Shown: piece after piece, positions 13,923-24,146 of the stretch
Position numbering within the stretch: position 1 is the stretch's first letter
How the letters are laid out: every line of letters starts with the position of its first letter
From: Bagarius yarrelli
Lineage: Eukaryota; Chordata; Actinopteri; Siluriformes; Sisoridae
Assembly: GCA_005784505.1 (NCBI GenBank)
Contig: VCAZ01000049.1
Location: 797,001-861,000 of the forward strand
Length of the DNA: 64,000 nucleotides
Direction of reading: 5' to 3'
Notes under the pieces: generated by a model
What the model was told of the DNA's origin: nothing
Seen by the model: the letters and a program-made list of their open reading frames with translations, nothing else
Database searches by the model: none
Position numbers and translations under genes: made by a program

Positions 13923-15843
13923 TCTGCTACTATAACAACGGTGAAAAAATTAAGCTAAAAAAAAAGTCCTTACCTTTGGGTATGACTAATATTCTCACCA
14001 ACATCTCCAATCTTATAGTTATTTCTTCCTCCTGCCTAATCAACGGTCAAAAATACTTGATGTGTCATAAGGTGTAGATGGGAAATATACTGGAAGAACA
14101 AGATATGTAGTAATTTGGTAATTAAACTGGTATTACAACAAACATGTAACTTAAATATGTGTTATGTAAAAATAACAAAACATAATTTTCTTTTAAATAA
14201 TTTTACCGAAAAAATTTTAATTTTACCCTCTATCTAGTAGACCTTATGTCTGCCAACTGGGCCAATGTTGATGGCCAACACGTGCTATGAGAAGTCACAT
14301 TTTTAACTGGAAAGAATGGGTAAACAAACACTTGCACTAAATGTGTATTGTCCCTTCCACCCAAGGGACCAGATCAGTTATATCCAGTTATAGCATGTAT
14401 GGGATTTCTATTTGTCTTGTTTAGGTCACTCAGGGACTTCATTAAAAATTCATAAATTCATAAAATTTAGCATTGTGACATTTAGTACATGTGAGGATCA
14501 GGCTGTGTCATTCGCTATCCATAGTGGAGGTTCACGTGTATGCAGTTATTTACTGTGGTCCTTATATAACTACTATCGGATTGTGCTGTAAGTTATTGCT
14601 AGCCAGGTTGCATGATATTATATCTGTAAATGACATATACATGAGGACGGAAAACTCTTCAAAGACAATGCTTAGGAGCCACCTACTGTGTTCATTTAGT
14701 ACAGCACAAATAAGTATGCCCAACTGTTTCCTGATACTAGAAACTGACTTCATATAACAACCTATTAATACAGCAAACCACTGGAAAATCAGAATCAGCC
14801 ACTGGAGCACAGCTGGGTTGTTAGCCAGAGCATGTGTGGATAGACACGGTATCAAGAGTGCAGTGCACCCTGTGCTGAAACCGTGTGTGTGCACAGCTGT
14901 TGTGCAGTTCCATGCTAGCCAGCTATGGGAATGTCGTTGGGGTGGGTTGGAGGTGGAGAGGTCCATGTCTTTATCGCAGTGCACTATATTACACTGTCGG
15001 TCATTGCTTTTTACAGATATCTATATAATAAACATGAAAAATTGTAATAAATGAAGATGTGTCATGAATACATACTGGGTGTACTTTACAGTCTACTTAT
15101 TGGCTGACAAATGTCTATGTATAGCACTGAGTGAGCAGTTACTTCATCACATTTACATAACAATTGTAATGACACGTCGTAATGATGGACCCCCCACTGC
15201 AGACACCCCCTTCTATAGTAGATGTTTGCCCTTGTTTGTGACGTGTGAGCAATTTTTCTTTACAGTACATTCAGAGGGGGTGGTGATGAGTTAGAGGTAC
15301 GTTGTGTCTTCTGTCTCTTAGGTGAATGCAGCAGACAGGGAAGCGGTATGCTAATGAGCAAGTGTCTGAGAGGACTCATTCATGTACAGGGCCTTTAGTG
15401 AGCAGAATGACGGCAAAAGGAGAATTGCAGTGATTCTCGTGATAAGAGACGTTCACTAATCTTCTTTTCTGCTAAAAAGGTCAGGTAACAATGCGAGTAC
15501 TGGAATGCTGTTTAATTGCTCCTTAGCAGTAATGACTTTCTATAAGAGCTATAAGGTGTTGGATCTATTTGGATAATTTACTGACGTAATTAACCACTAA
15601 AGAAACATTTTAGAAATCTTACATTGGCTCATGTTTGCAATGTAAGTGCTTTACAGACTGGTTGTTAGTGGTGTCCTCAGCCTCATGGGGTTGTTTGTCT
15701 ATATCAATGGATGTGTGAATGAACTACCATACATAAAATTCATTATTAGTCCTGGTCATTTGCATTAAGTTTGTTCGTTCTTGCTGGAATATTTACCGTT
15801 GTGTATTTTGTCAGGATAATTGCATAACAACGGACAAACAATT

Positions 15844-15845
<2 letters not shown>

Positions 15846-15899
<54 letters not shown>

Positions 15900-15909
15900 T
15901 ATATTATAT

Positions 15910-15944
<35 letters not shown>
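15846..15944. repeat. AT-rich microsatellite array upstream of bmp4
   Basis: About 100 bases of AT/TA repeats with ATATTATATT variants near 15890-15915, ending about 0.5 kb upstream of the candidate bmp4 promoter. Confidence 0.96.
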
Positions 15945-15947
<3 letters not shown>

Positions 15948-16399
15948 TAACACAACCCCGGTCACTTTTTCTTCCACTGTGTGTATGTGTGACATTTGAT
16001 GGGGCCAATAAGGAAAATCTGTTATTTATACAAATAAAATACCAGTAGGACGATTTTTTCCTCTACGTGTGCGTCCCCGTGTGTGTGCGTGCGTATGTGT
16101 ACGTGCGCGGATTGAACCTGAATACCGTAAGCGCTGAAGGCTTTTAATAGGCTACATGTGGCGGCCCAGAGAACTGGTGCGCCACCCATTTATTGTACAA
16201 ATATGACAAGTTCTGCCGACTGTCCTTTCAAAGAAAAATGGAGGCATGTAACAGTTGTAATAATAAAACGGTTTGAATTTTGTTCTCTGGGGAACCGGGA
16301 GGGTGTAGGGGGGTGGGCGGTCGAATTTAGGTGTTTGGCTCTGTGTGTATGTGTGTATATGTGGTGTGTTTGGAGGGGGGGTAGAGGGGGAGGAGGAAC

Positions 16400-16452
16400 A
16401 GTGACTTAAGTGGGCGGCCACATAAAAACTGCAGGCAACATCAGGCGCGCGA
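16400..16452 (+). promoter_or_regulatory. bmp4: Candidate bmp4 core promoter
   Basis: GC box GGGCGG at 16412-16417 followed by TATA-like ATAAAAA at 16422-16428. Several CpGs follow (GGCGCGCGATC at about 16444). The spacing predicts initiation near 16450-16455. Inferred from motifs only. Confidence 0.45.
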
Positions 16453-16708
16453 TCAGAGTGCCTGTGATAATCTTGTGATGAACTAGTGGAGATAGGAGTC
16501 GAGTGTCTCACTGCTGTTTCTACCATGGACCCCAATGGACTCAGCGGTGTCAGTATAAAGGGAATTTCTCGGGACTAATAACCCAAAGGCTTATCGCTTC
16601 ACTTGTTGCCTGTGCATCCCGAGTGTATGCTGCGCGGTGTGACTTTGTGAAAAGCGGCTTCGCTCAGTTCACTTCGTGTTGAGGATACGATTCGCGCATC
16701 TCCCCATG
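16450..16708 (+). other. bmp4: bmp4 candidate noncoding exon 1 (5'UTR)
   Basis: A CpG-bearing stretch downstream of a TATA-like element (ATAAAAA, 16422-16428), ending at a consensus donor CCATG/GTGAGT (GT at 16709-16710). It contains uORFs at 16525-16578 and a start codon formed by its last three bases. The 5' end is only an estimate, about 25-30 bases after the TATA-like motif. Alternative promoters, known for BMP4 in mammals, are possible. No other stretch between 15.9 and 19.4 kb looks as promoter-like. Confidence 0.55.
16525..16578 (+). promoter_or_regulatory. uORF 1 in bmp4 exon 1
   Basis: ATG in strong initiation context (ACCATGG) opening a 17-codon frame that ends TAA at 16576-16578, encoding MDPNGLSGVSIKGISRD. 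It lies wholly in the candidate first exon. A scanning ribosome would often start here, so it should lower bmp4 translation if the exon is used. I have no knowledge of conservation. Confidence 0.4.
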
Positions 16709-19489
16709 GTGAGTCCTCTTCCGTCTCTCACATTTACTGGATTTCTGTGATATTATAGTCGTTCACGACGCACGATTACAGCGTGCTATGTACATTTCCG
16801 CATATCCTGCCCTCTTAAACAGTGTCGCTTTCATTCATCTTTAGAATTAAAGGTGTGTCCATTCAAGTTCGGTTTTTATTTTTGCCGTCTGCCTTAAATG
16901 CATTGGGTTCTATAATTTCATCCTATAGACATATATGGATGTGCCTAAGTAAAGATGTGACCAAGAATGTTTTTTATACACTTGGACAACCATCAAGTTT
17001 TCCCTGCACACACCTGCCCGCTGATGATTGCTGTGCACCGCTAACGCACACAAGCCGGAAGAGACGCGGTGAGCGCGTAGTTCATCGGTCAGCTCTGTTT
17101 GCCCCCAGTTTTAATTGTTGCATTGAAAACAAACCTGTGGAGACATTAGTAGCGGTACATTAATAGAACGACAAAATCATGGTAAAGACTTTAAGCTTTG
17201 CTAAAATAGTTTGTTGTTTTTGTTTAAATGCCAAACTCATTTCTGGCAGATGCCGCTTTATTGGTCCATGCGGTTTTCTCGTTCACCGCAGAAGAATCTT
17301 GCAGAATATGAATATAATATTTAATAGCAGACATATATTTAACGCACTAAAGGGTAAACATTGCTTATTATACGATGATCTTTTGTTATTTCCTATGCGC
17401 AAACGTTATTTTCCTCATGTTGACGCTACATTTTTAGTGTAACAGGGATTCTTCATTTTTGCGCAAATGAGAGGTGTAGGAGGTAAGTGGGGTTAGGGCT
17501 AAAAACGGAACATAAGCAGATCTTAAAACCGGATCACCATCAGAGCTCTGACTCAGTAATAAATCAACTCTAGGCAGCCTGACGTTGCCAAACCGAGATG
17601 TTTGGGTTTTGTGTATTTTTGCTTCTTATATTTTAGGAAACGTAAGGCTGTAGTAGAACAATAGGAAAGAGCGAGATAAATATAGTTGCCCAAAACACAT
17701 GCTGACATCTGATCACTTGCCGTTTTCAAGGTTAAAAAATGTGGTTTTTTGAAGATTTTATTATTTTCTTTTGATATAGTAATTAGACTGTATTTAAAAG
17801 TATACACATATAATAAACATTTTTGTGGTGTAAGTAAAGTAAAAATAAACAAATGCTACTATTGGTGGATATATTCTTCAGTTTTGTTTTTCATTATTTA
17901 GCTAAGCCCGAGTATTGCATAATATTTGGAATGTGAGTAAAAAGCATTTTCAGCTATTTAGTAATGTAAATCTAAGGGTGATTTTAATAACATAACATAA
18001 GCCCAAATCAGGAAACAACCCAATACAATTTTGTTGAAACTGGAGCGGCAAGTTCCGAGGAGTTTTCAGAAGACATTAAAATGAAGCATGACAGAGATAA
18101 AATGCTAAAATTGGGTGCCTGCTATTGTCTGTTCCTGCGGTAACCTGCCCCCCCTGTTCCCTGTCAAATTTCTCAGGAAACACATCTAAAGGACCATGTG
18201 CATAGTATGCTCTCATTAAGTCAGGTTAGAGAAAGTCAAATGCTGTGAGGCCCACAGGACTCTGCCAAACCAGAGGAAGCAAGCTGTCGGAGCCAAATTG
18301 CACCATAAGCCGCTTTCATTGCAAAAGAGCTTGCATATTTCTTCATTATTCTCAAGCACATTTACATAAAATTTTGTAAATATTTTGGGCAGAACTCTTT
18401 TTGGTTTTAAGGCAAGAATTTGTGGTCTGCTATTACTCCAGATGTGCGTGTGCTTTTAATGATATGTGGTGCCTATGTGAATAAGAATTTTGGTTTATAA
18501 TTCTTTCTGGTTTTGCAATGATAAAATGAAAAGAAAATCCAGCATGGGTATTTACTCCTAACAAACTGTGGCATATTAGTATACTATCAAGTGTAGCACA
18601 TGGATATCTCCTACCCCACCCGACACATAGGACATTAGTTTAACTTAACTTAAATAGTTGTATTAAAACACACATTTATCCAAGCTGCACATTATAACAA
18701 GTGAGCATACAGGGTCAGTTAAGGGTCACAACCATAATCTGGATGTAAGATTATTCCCCGACTACATGAAGAACAAGCAAACGGAGCAATAAAACATGTT
18801 AACAATCCAGTACTCATAATACCCACACACATACACACAAACTCAAATGGCGGTCTTTCTGTTATGCATCATTCTGTTGTAATGATTTGGCTTGAGCCAG
18901 TAGAATTGAATCCAAAAGATGACAAAATGCCCTGACCTATTAAGTCGACCATTTAGAATAAACAATCTTAATTTTATTAGCGTGATCCTTACTGTACTGA
19001 TCAGTTATTAATCTAACATATTGTTATGCCCTTTGCATTACTGTAACTGTCAACTACAATCCAAATGTATCTGTTCACATTATCAATTGTGTACTATTTT
19101 TTAGTACCCTCTCGTCTTTACCTTTATTCGTACTTATGGCTAACCTATATAATTCTATTTGTTTCTGCTCTTTTATTTAATGGGACGTAATTGGTTTAAA
19201 TTCATTTATATGTGCTGGATTTTGTGTCGTAGGCTAGTTTAAATAAACTCCAAATTGCTTTTGTGAGGAGTTTTGTCCACAAAAGCTCTCCCTCTGAGAC
19301 TTAACGGACTCTGCCATCATGTACAATGTGATATAATTTTAATTAGCTGTAGTGAGTAAACAGTATTATTTCTTTGTTTATAAGTGTTTATTTTATACTT
19401 TGTGGTTCTTCTTAGACCAAATGTTTTGTTTAAGTTTGGTAGGACATTAAAAAACCCAAAACTTTTTTGGTTTGACCTTTATTTTTTAG
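16709..19489 (+). other. bmp4 intron 1 (inferred)
   Basis: 2.8 kb between candidate exon 1 and exon 2. Sequence is mostly AT-rich and unique. A short CA-rich patch lies near 18825-18845. Short ORFs here (for example 16822-17163) lack domain signatures and are treated as chance. BMP4 first introns are known to carry regulatory elements in other vertebrates; none could be pinned here. Confidence 0.5.
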
Positions 19490-19609
19490 GACAAGAATTT
19501 CTCCAGTCTTAAGCAGCCTCCCAACACTACGTAGCATTTCCTTAAGGAACCCGACCTGCATCGGCTCCCAACAAACATGGACTGTTTCCCCATGCTTTAT
19601 TTTCTGTCG
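19490..19609 (+). other. bmp4: bmp4 noncoding exon 2 (5'UTR)
   Basis: A pyrimidine-rich acceptor (TTTATTTTTTAG ending at 19489) and a strong donor (TCG/GTGAGT, GT at 19610-19611) frame a 120-base exon. Its last 33 bases (19577-19609) contain ATGGACTGTT and TTTTCTGTC. As I recall the human BMP4 mRNA, this is the sequence directly upstream of its start codon. Joined to the exon at 20086 it gives the same arrangement as in human. Splicing is inferred from signals and this remembered similarity; no transcript was available. Confidence 0.82.
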
Positions 19610-20106
19610 GTGAGTGGTTTTATTTTTAAAACAAATTAAAAGCTTTGCTTATACCAAAACAACCATAAATGTGCTTTTTTTTTACTTTTGCTCTAAAAGG
19701 CAAAAAATGTGTGGAACTTAGTCCTTTGTTTGGTCTTAGTCAGGTCATGCTTGTAGGAATCCTGGTTCTTATCGAGCTAGTTTGCCCTGACCCCGAGGCA
19801 ACTCTAGTCTTATTTGTCTAATCACCCTGCTGGGGTAGATGAAAAAAGGGGCTGTATTGCTCCACAAATTCCATTCAGAAAAAGTCTCTTTTAATCTTTT
19901 ACTAGTGCTTTAAGGTTGTTGAAGTTTATAAAAAAGAAACATAGTATTATAATACAGTGAATTTTGTGTTGCCGATAGGTAAACATATCTTAAAACACTG
20001 TTTTCTCTCTCCTTGTTTCTTTCCTCTCTTTTCTGCTCTTGCTGTCCTTTCCCTCTGATCTGCCTCGTTCTCAATTGTCCACCAGAGACAACATGATTCC
20101 TGGTAA
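19577..20106 (+). promoter_or_regulatory. uORF overlapping the bmp4 start codon (spliced 19577-19609 + 20086-20106)
   Basis: ATG at 19577 in strong context (AAACATGG) runs across the exon 2/3 junction: 11 codons in exon 2, six more plus TAA in exon 3 (stop 20104-20106). The peptide is MDCFPMLYFLSRQHDSW. The frame passes over the bmp4 ATG at 20093 in a different frame and ends 11 bases beyond it, so ribosomes translating it cannot simply reinitiate downstream. The human BMP4 leader, from memory, encodes MDCYYMPCFLSRHHDSW with the same TAA. The match is strong but my human sequence is recalled, not retrieved. Confidence 0.75.
19610..20085 (+). other. bmp4 intron 2 (inferred)
   Basis: 476 bases with consensus GTGAGT donor and a long pyrimidine tract ahead of CCACCAG. 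No repeats recognised inside. Confidence 0.8.
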
Positions 20107-20441
20107 TCGAATGCTGATGGTCATATTATTATGCCAAGTTGTGCTGAGAGACAGCAGCCATGCTAGTCTAATACCTGAGGAAGGAAAGAAGAAGGCATTG
20201 GGTAATCACCCTGGTCAGAGCCATGAACTGCTGCGGGACTTTGAGGCCACCCTGCTGCACATGTTCGGCCTACAGAGGCGTCCACGGCCCAGTCGCTCCA
20301 CAGTGGTGCCTCAGTATCTCCTTGACCTCTACAGGCTGCAGTCAGGAGAAGTGGAAGAGGCTGAAGCTCACAATGTCAATTTTGAGTACCCCGAGAAGTC
20401 CACTAGCCGAGCCAACACTGTAAGAGCATTCCATCATGAAG
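20086..20441 (+). other. bmp4: bmp4 exon 3 (first coding exon)
   Basis: The acceptor is the AG at 20084-20085 after a long CT-rich tract (about 19995-20080). Only seven untranslated bases precede the ATG at 20093. The exon encodes residues 1-116 plus the first base of codon 117: signal peptide and first part of the prodomain. The exon break falls after HHE, where vertebrate BMP2/BMP4 genes have their only intron within the coding sequence. An alternative AG at 20086-20087 would shorten the exon by two bases without changing the protein, but would break the conserved overlapping uORF. Confidence 0.9.
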
Positions 20442-22489
20442 GTGAGGCCAGTTTAAAATATCCTACACGCTGCTTAAGAAATTAAAAAGTATATCTGGAT
20501 TATTGTAACTGATATTCAAACACTATTCAAAGCAAAAAAAAAGCTCTACATCAGTGTTCCTCTGTCTTCAATTATGTGGATCTTTTTGAGGGATTGTCCT
20601 CAACATGCAATTATTTTTAATGCTACTCTGCAGACTTCTAAATAAAGTCCTGCTGCCAACAATGTGGGCACGTAAGGCAGACAGATTGCCCAGAAGCCTT
20701 AAAAAAAAAATTCCAGTGCCAAGGTGATAAAAGGGCACCAGCATGGAACACTGAATACTTATTATTTTGTCTTGTATTGATTTTCTCAATTACAATTATG
20801 CGATATTTGTTTTTGAATAAGATAATATTAAGAAGCTGTGTGTGCAAGGATGCTGCAGAGGAAAGTACATTACAAAGACTAGTAAAGATGTCTTCGAGGC
20901 CAGTCTTATATCGCAAAAATAAATGCAATGCTTAGAATAGTTTCTACAATTTTTCTGTTATCCGTGTATTAGCTACATTCACAAGTAGAATCATGTAGAA
21001 AAAATGTATAACCGTTATTCTATTATTTGTTCTTTGAAAGAGTAGATGCTATGTAAAAAAATACAACAGTATTTAACTAGAGTCTATGCTTTTCAATTCC
21101 TCTAAGTGAAAGGTTAATCATTATTCTCAATAAAAATGATAAATGTTTCTGCAGATCTAATAAAAAACACACAGAGAATAACAAGAAACACCTGGCTGAG
21201 ATCAGGATTTGGGTGTGAAAAAACATTGGCAAATTGAAAAAGAACATAGCAGGCACAACATTCATTTTCCTAAAAATGATCTTGCCAAAAATCTGCAGAA
21301 TGAGCAGGGAGCACTTTCCTTTCCCTGCAGTTTCTGTACAGCCATGGCACAGTAATCTATTCTGTCTTAGAAAATGAAATGGTTGTTGCAGATATGGTAT
21401 GTGTGCTTTTAGGCTGTTAAAAGTGAATGTGTGTGTATCACTTATAGGGTCTTTTATCTATTTGGCTTCTGTACATATTTAGTTTAAAAAATAACATATA
21501 ATTATAATTATTTTGGAAATGTATTTTTGTGCAGGTGAAGAACACAAGTTTTTTTTAAGGTTTTTTAGGTTCTAGATATATATAATTAAAGTGCTTACAT
21601 ACTCATTAAACTAATATATCTTGTCTTAGAGCACATGGAGCAAGTTTCAGAGGAAAGACTGTACAGCAACGAGACGCCTCTGCGCTTCTTCTTTAACCTC
21701 AGTGGCATCCCTGAGGATGAGCTGCTTTCCACGGCAGAACTGCGGCTGTACCGGCAGCAGATTGAGGAGCCTGGTTTGGAGATGCAGCATGTGGAGAATG
21801 AGAACCTTCACAGGATCAATGTGTATGAGGTGCTGAAGCCACCACGGCCAGGGCAGCTGATTACACGCCTCCTGGACACACGCCTTGTAAGGCACAACAC
21901 AACCAGTTGGGAAAGCTTTGACGTTAGCCCAGCTGTATTGCGCTGGACCCAAGAGCGAATGCCAAACTATGGACTTGCTGTGGAGGTTCTGCATCTGAAC
22001 CAAACGCCAGAGCACCAAGGCAAACATGTGCGCACCAGCCGCTCACTGCACCACACATCAGAGGAAGACTGGGACCAGCTGCGTCCTTTGTTGGTCACTT
22101 TCGGCCACGATGGCAAAGGCCATCCACTGACACGTAGAACAAAACGCAGTCCGAAGCAACGAGGCCGTAAGCGCAACCGCAACTGCCGGAGACATGCGCT
22201 ATATGTGGACTTCAGTGATGTAGGCTGGAATGACTGGATAGTGGCACCACCTGGCTACCAGGCCTACTATTGCCATGGGGACTGCCCTTTCCCTCTAGCT
22301 GACCATCTGAATTCCACAAACCATGCTATTGTACAAACACTGGTCAATTCGTTAAACACCAATATACCAAAAGCCTGCTGTGTGCCCACCGAATTGAGTG
22401 CCATCTCAATGCTTTACCTGGATGAGACTGACAGGGTAGTCTTAAAGAACTACCAAGAAATGGTTGTAGAGGGCTGTGGCTGCCGCTAG
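20093..22489 (+). CDS. bmp4: bmp4, bone morphogenetic protein 4 preproprotein (two coding exons)
   Basis: CDS is join(20093-20441, 21630-22489), 1209 nt, 402 residues. Seen: donor GAAG/GTGAGG after 20441 and acceptor TTGTCTTAG before 21630; the split codon restores Glu117. The N-terminus MIPGNRMLMVILLCQV is the BMP4 signal peptide and separates it from BMP2. The prodomain follows (LLRDFEATLLHMFGL, SRANTVRAFHHEE), then an upstream RTSR site (251-254), furin site RTKR (286-289), and a mature domain 290-402 with a basic RGRKRNRNCRRH start and seven cysteines (312, 331, 335, 366, 367, 399, 401). NXS/T sequons lie at 139, 206, 240 and 344. Length agrees with vertebrate BMP4 (about 400). Known of the family: secreted dimeric ligand binding BMPR1/BMPR2 and signalling through Smad1/5/8, acting in ventral patterning, heart, fin and eye development. 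The ATG at 20093 (A at -3) is chosen because the in-frame ATG at 20039 lies in the intronic pyrimidine tract. No frameshift or missing key residue. Identity is certain; exact paralogue name rests on the N-terminus. Confidence 0.97.
20442..21629 (+). other. bmp4 intron 3
   Basis: 1188 bases interrupting codon 117, bounded by GTGAGG and TTGTCTTAG. AT-rich, with no recognised mobile element. Confidence 0.92.
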
Positions 22490-22649
22490 CTGGGTTTTAG
22501 CATTAAGAAATGCTAGCGCAATGAAGGCAAAATCTAATGGCCTTATTGTATACCTAAATATTTTCACTTTGATGCTTATTTATAACGTTTATGTTGATAT
22601 GTTTGTTTGTCTCCTTTTTTGTTTCTTGACCATATGATCATATATTTTG

Positions 22650-22652
<3 letters not shown>

Positions 22653-22714
<62 letters not shown>
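22653..22714. repeat. (AT)31 microsatellite in the bmp4 3'UTR
   Basis: 62 bases of uninterrupted AT repeat, starting right after TTTTGACAA and ending at TTATATCAACATATT. The human 3'UTR, as recalled, has only a short ATAT here, so this looks like a lineage-specific expansion. Confidence 0.97.
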
Positions 22715-22720
<6 letters not shown>

Positions 22721-22732
22721 CAACATATTAAG

Positions 22733-22738
22733 AATAAA
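22733..22738 (+). terminator. bmp4 polyadenylation signal AATAAA
   Basis: Canonical hexamer in AAGAATAAAAGTGAG, about 245 bases after the stop codon. Cleavage is expected 10-30 bases downstream. It is the first perfect hexamer after the CDS. Confidence 0.75.
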
Positions 22739-23026
22739 AGTGAGACCTTATTTTAAACATTAAAAAGCTGTACAACATTTCATATAATTCATATAATTTT
22801 ATTCTTTATTTCTACTAACACAATCGAACAAAGTCCCCAGCCAACTTTCTATTTGAGCAATTAAAAAACAAATGCAACAGTTTTTTTTTACTTTATGTAT
22901 TGAAATTGAGCACTGTGTGAAATGATAACTGACTTGTGTGACAAAGTTAAAGAAATCATAAATGTACTTTGATTTAAAGAAGAAAAAAACAAGAAAAAAA
23001 ATCACATTTCTCTTCATTTTTAGATG

Positions 23027-23030
<4 letters not shown>

Positions 23031-23070
<40 letters not shown>
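23031..23070. repeat. Poly(T) tract of 40
   Basis: Uninterrupted T run 0.3 kb downstream of the bmp4 polyA signal. It could be the tail of a minus-strand retroposed sequence, but no body was recognised next to it. Confidence 0.97.
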
Positions 23071-23074
<4 letters not shown>

Positions 23075-23219
23075 AATACCCATTACGTTTATATTAAATA
23101 GATTGTGAGACTTCACGACATAGTTTTCTTTTCCAGACTTTTGCTTTGCAAATATCATCAGCTTTTAAAATCCTTTCTTTGATGAAGACGCAATTAGACT
23201 CGCTGATTAAGTGCGACAC

Positions 23220-23525
23220 CTTTACATGTTTGCCGACATGGCGGCTACGGCGTGATAGCTGCAGACGTGTGCTGAGACGCTGTCACCTCTCTGTGAGGAA
23301 TCAAAGGTTAGACCGACTGTCTCCTGCTATTGTCTCCGACAGGTCCTGTCGAATGAAAAGAGACGCCTGCCGCCAACCCGCTGTCCTAAACAGACAATAG
23401 ACGTCGTTTATTTACAGTTGGACGGCTATAAGAATTACTGGTCGTACGCGGTGATAATGCCGATGGCGGCGCTTTGAACTAGCGGATCGAGGCGAGAGTG
23501 TAAAATTTAGGAGGAGCAGCTCAGC
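23220..23525 (+). promoter_or_regulatory. CpG-bearing promoter-like region with two YY1-like motifs
   Basis: GC and CpG content rise sharply against AT-rich surroundings. ATGGCGGC occurs twice (about 23238 and 23463), the core of the YY1 motif common just downstream of start sites in housekeeping genes. No TATA box was seen. The region sits 0.5 kb after the bmp4 polyA signal and directly before a candidate first coding exon. It could equally be a bmp4 downstream CpG element. Confidence 0.5.
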
Positions 23526-24112
23526 ATGATTAAGGAAATAATGTCGGTGAAAGTGGTCGGTAAGATCACCTGTGGGGTTTTTTTTTAATAATAATAATTT
23601 AAAAAAACCTTAAATAATCTCTGGGTTGGGGTTTACAAACTGAAAGCGGCAGAAAGCTGAATCTTCTGAGGGGAAAAAACGTGTCTTAAACATTAAACGA
23701 AACGGCATAGTTAAATGGTAGAATTAAACGGAATGTTAGGATTTTTCTTTAAATTTTTAGCTGAATATATATAAGTTAAATATAATTTAGTTGTTCTATG
23801 TTATAAATGGTCTGCTTACAAAAATAACGCTAAATACATTAGCTTTATGTCAAACTACACACGTATCCGACTGGGCTAGACAAATTAGCATAGCTGTTTA
23901 GCGAGTTCTTTCCCCCCAAAGACAGTAATGGAGCAAATTTTATCATATAAAGCTTTTGAAGCAGTGACGTGTCTTATTTAACACATGAAAATTAACAACC
24001 CAAATCATTTTGTTATACTGAAAAAGCTGACCTAGAAGTTGTTTAAATTCCTAACAATTTTTCCAGGCCTTAAAACAATGTTAGTGTTAGTAAGACAGCT
24101 ACCTAGTTTATC

Positions 24113-24146
<34 letters not shown>

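Larger units (their letters stand above)
7872..16399. other. bmp4 upstream intergenic DNA
   Basis: No gene recognised. Sequence-complex patches at 8780-9010, 10420-10600, 11440-11720, 12220-12440 and 13150-13340 stand out from AT-rich surroundings and are plausible cis-regulatory elements. CA repeat at 13888-13922 and an AT array at 15846-15944. ORFs here (for example the 140-codon minus frame 14562-14984) show no domain signature. Confidence 0.45.
21630..22755 (+). other. bmp4: bmp4 exon 4 (rest of CDS plus 3'UTR)
   Basis: Encodes residues 117-402 (21630-22489), ending in the family-typical VVEGCGCR and a TAG stop, followed by the 3'UTR. The end near 22755 is inferred from the AATAAA at 22733-22738, so it is approximate. 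The mature growth factor lies wholly in this exon, as is usual for BMP2/BMP4. Confidence 0.85.
22490..22755 (+). other. bmp4: bmp4 3'UTR with conserved block
   Basis: Follows the TAG stop. The stretch 22570-22652 (GATGCTTATTTATAACG; CTTGACCATATGATCATA; TATTTTGACAA) matches what I recall of the distal human BMP4 3'UTR in the same order, and the TTTATATC...ATTAAGAATAAAA end also matches. The block is AU-rich, consistent with RNA-stability control. An AT dinucleotide array (22653-22714) sits inside it. Confidence 0.8.

Noticed and set aside
14562..14984. 140-codon minus frame
   Set aside because: No family resemblance; sits in bmp4 upstream noncoding DNA.
16822..17163. 113-codon + frame just after bmp4 exon 1
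   Set aside because: Lies in intron 1, has no homology I recognise and begins inside unspliced sequence.
20039..20092. Upstream in-frame ATG extending BMP4 by 18 residues
   Set aside because: It falls in the CT-rich splice tract upstream of the CCACCAG acceptor, and the family N-terminus starts at 20093.
21647..22182. Minus-strand frames of 71-126 codons opposite bmp4
   Set aside because: Shadow frames of the bmp4 exon.
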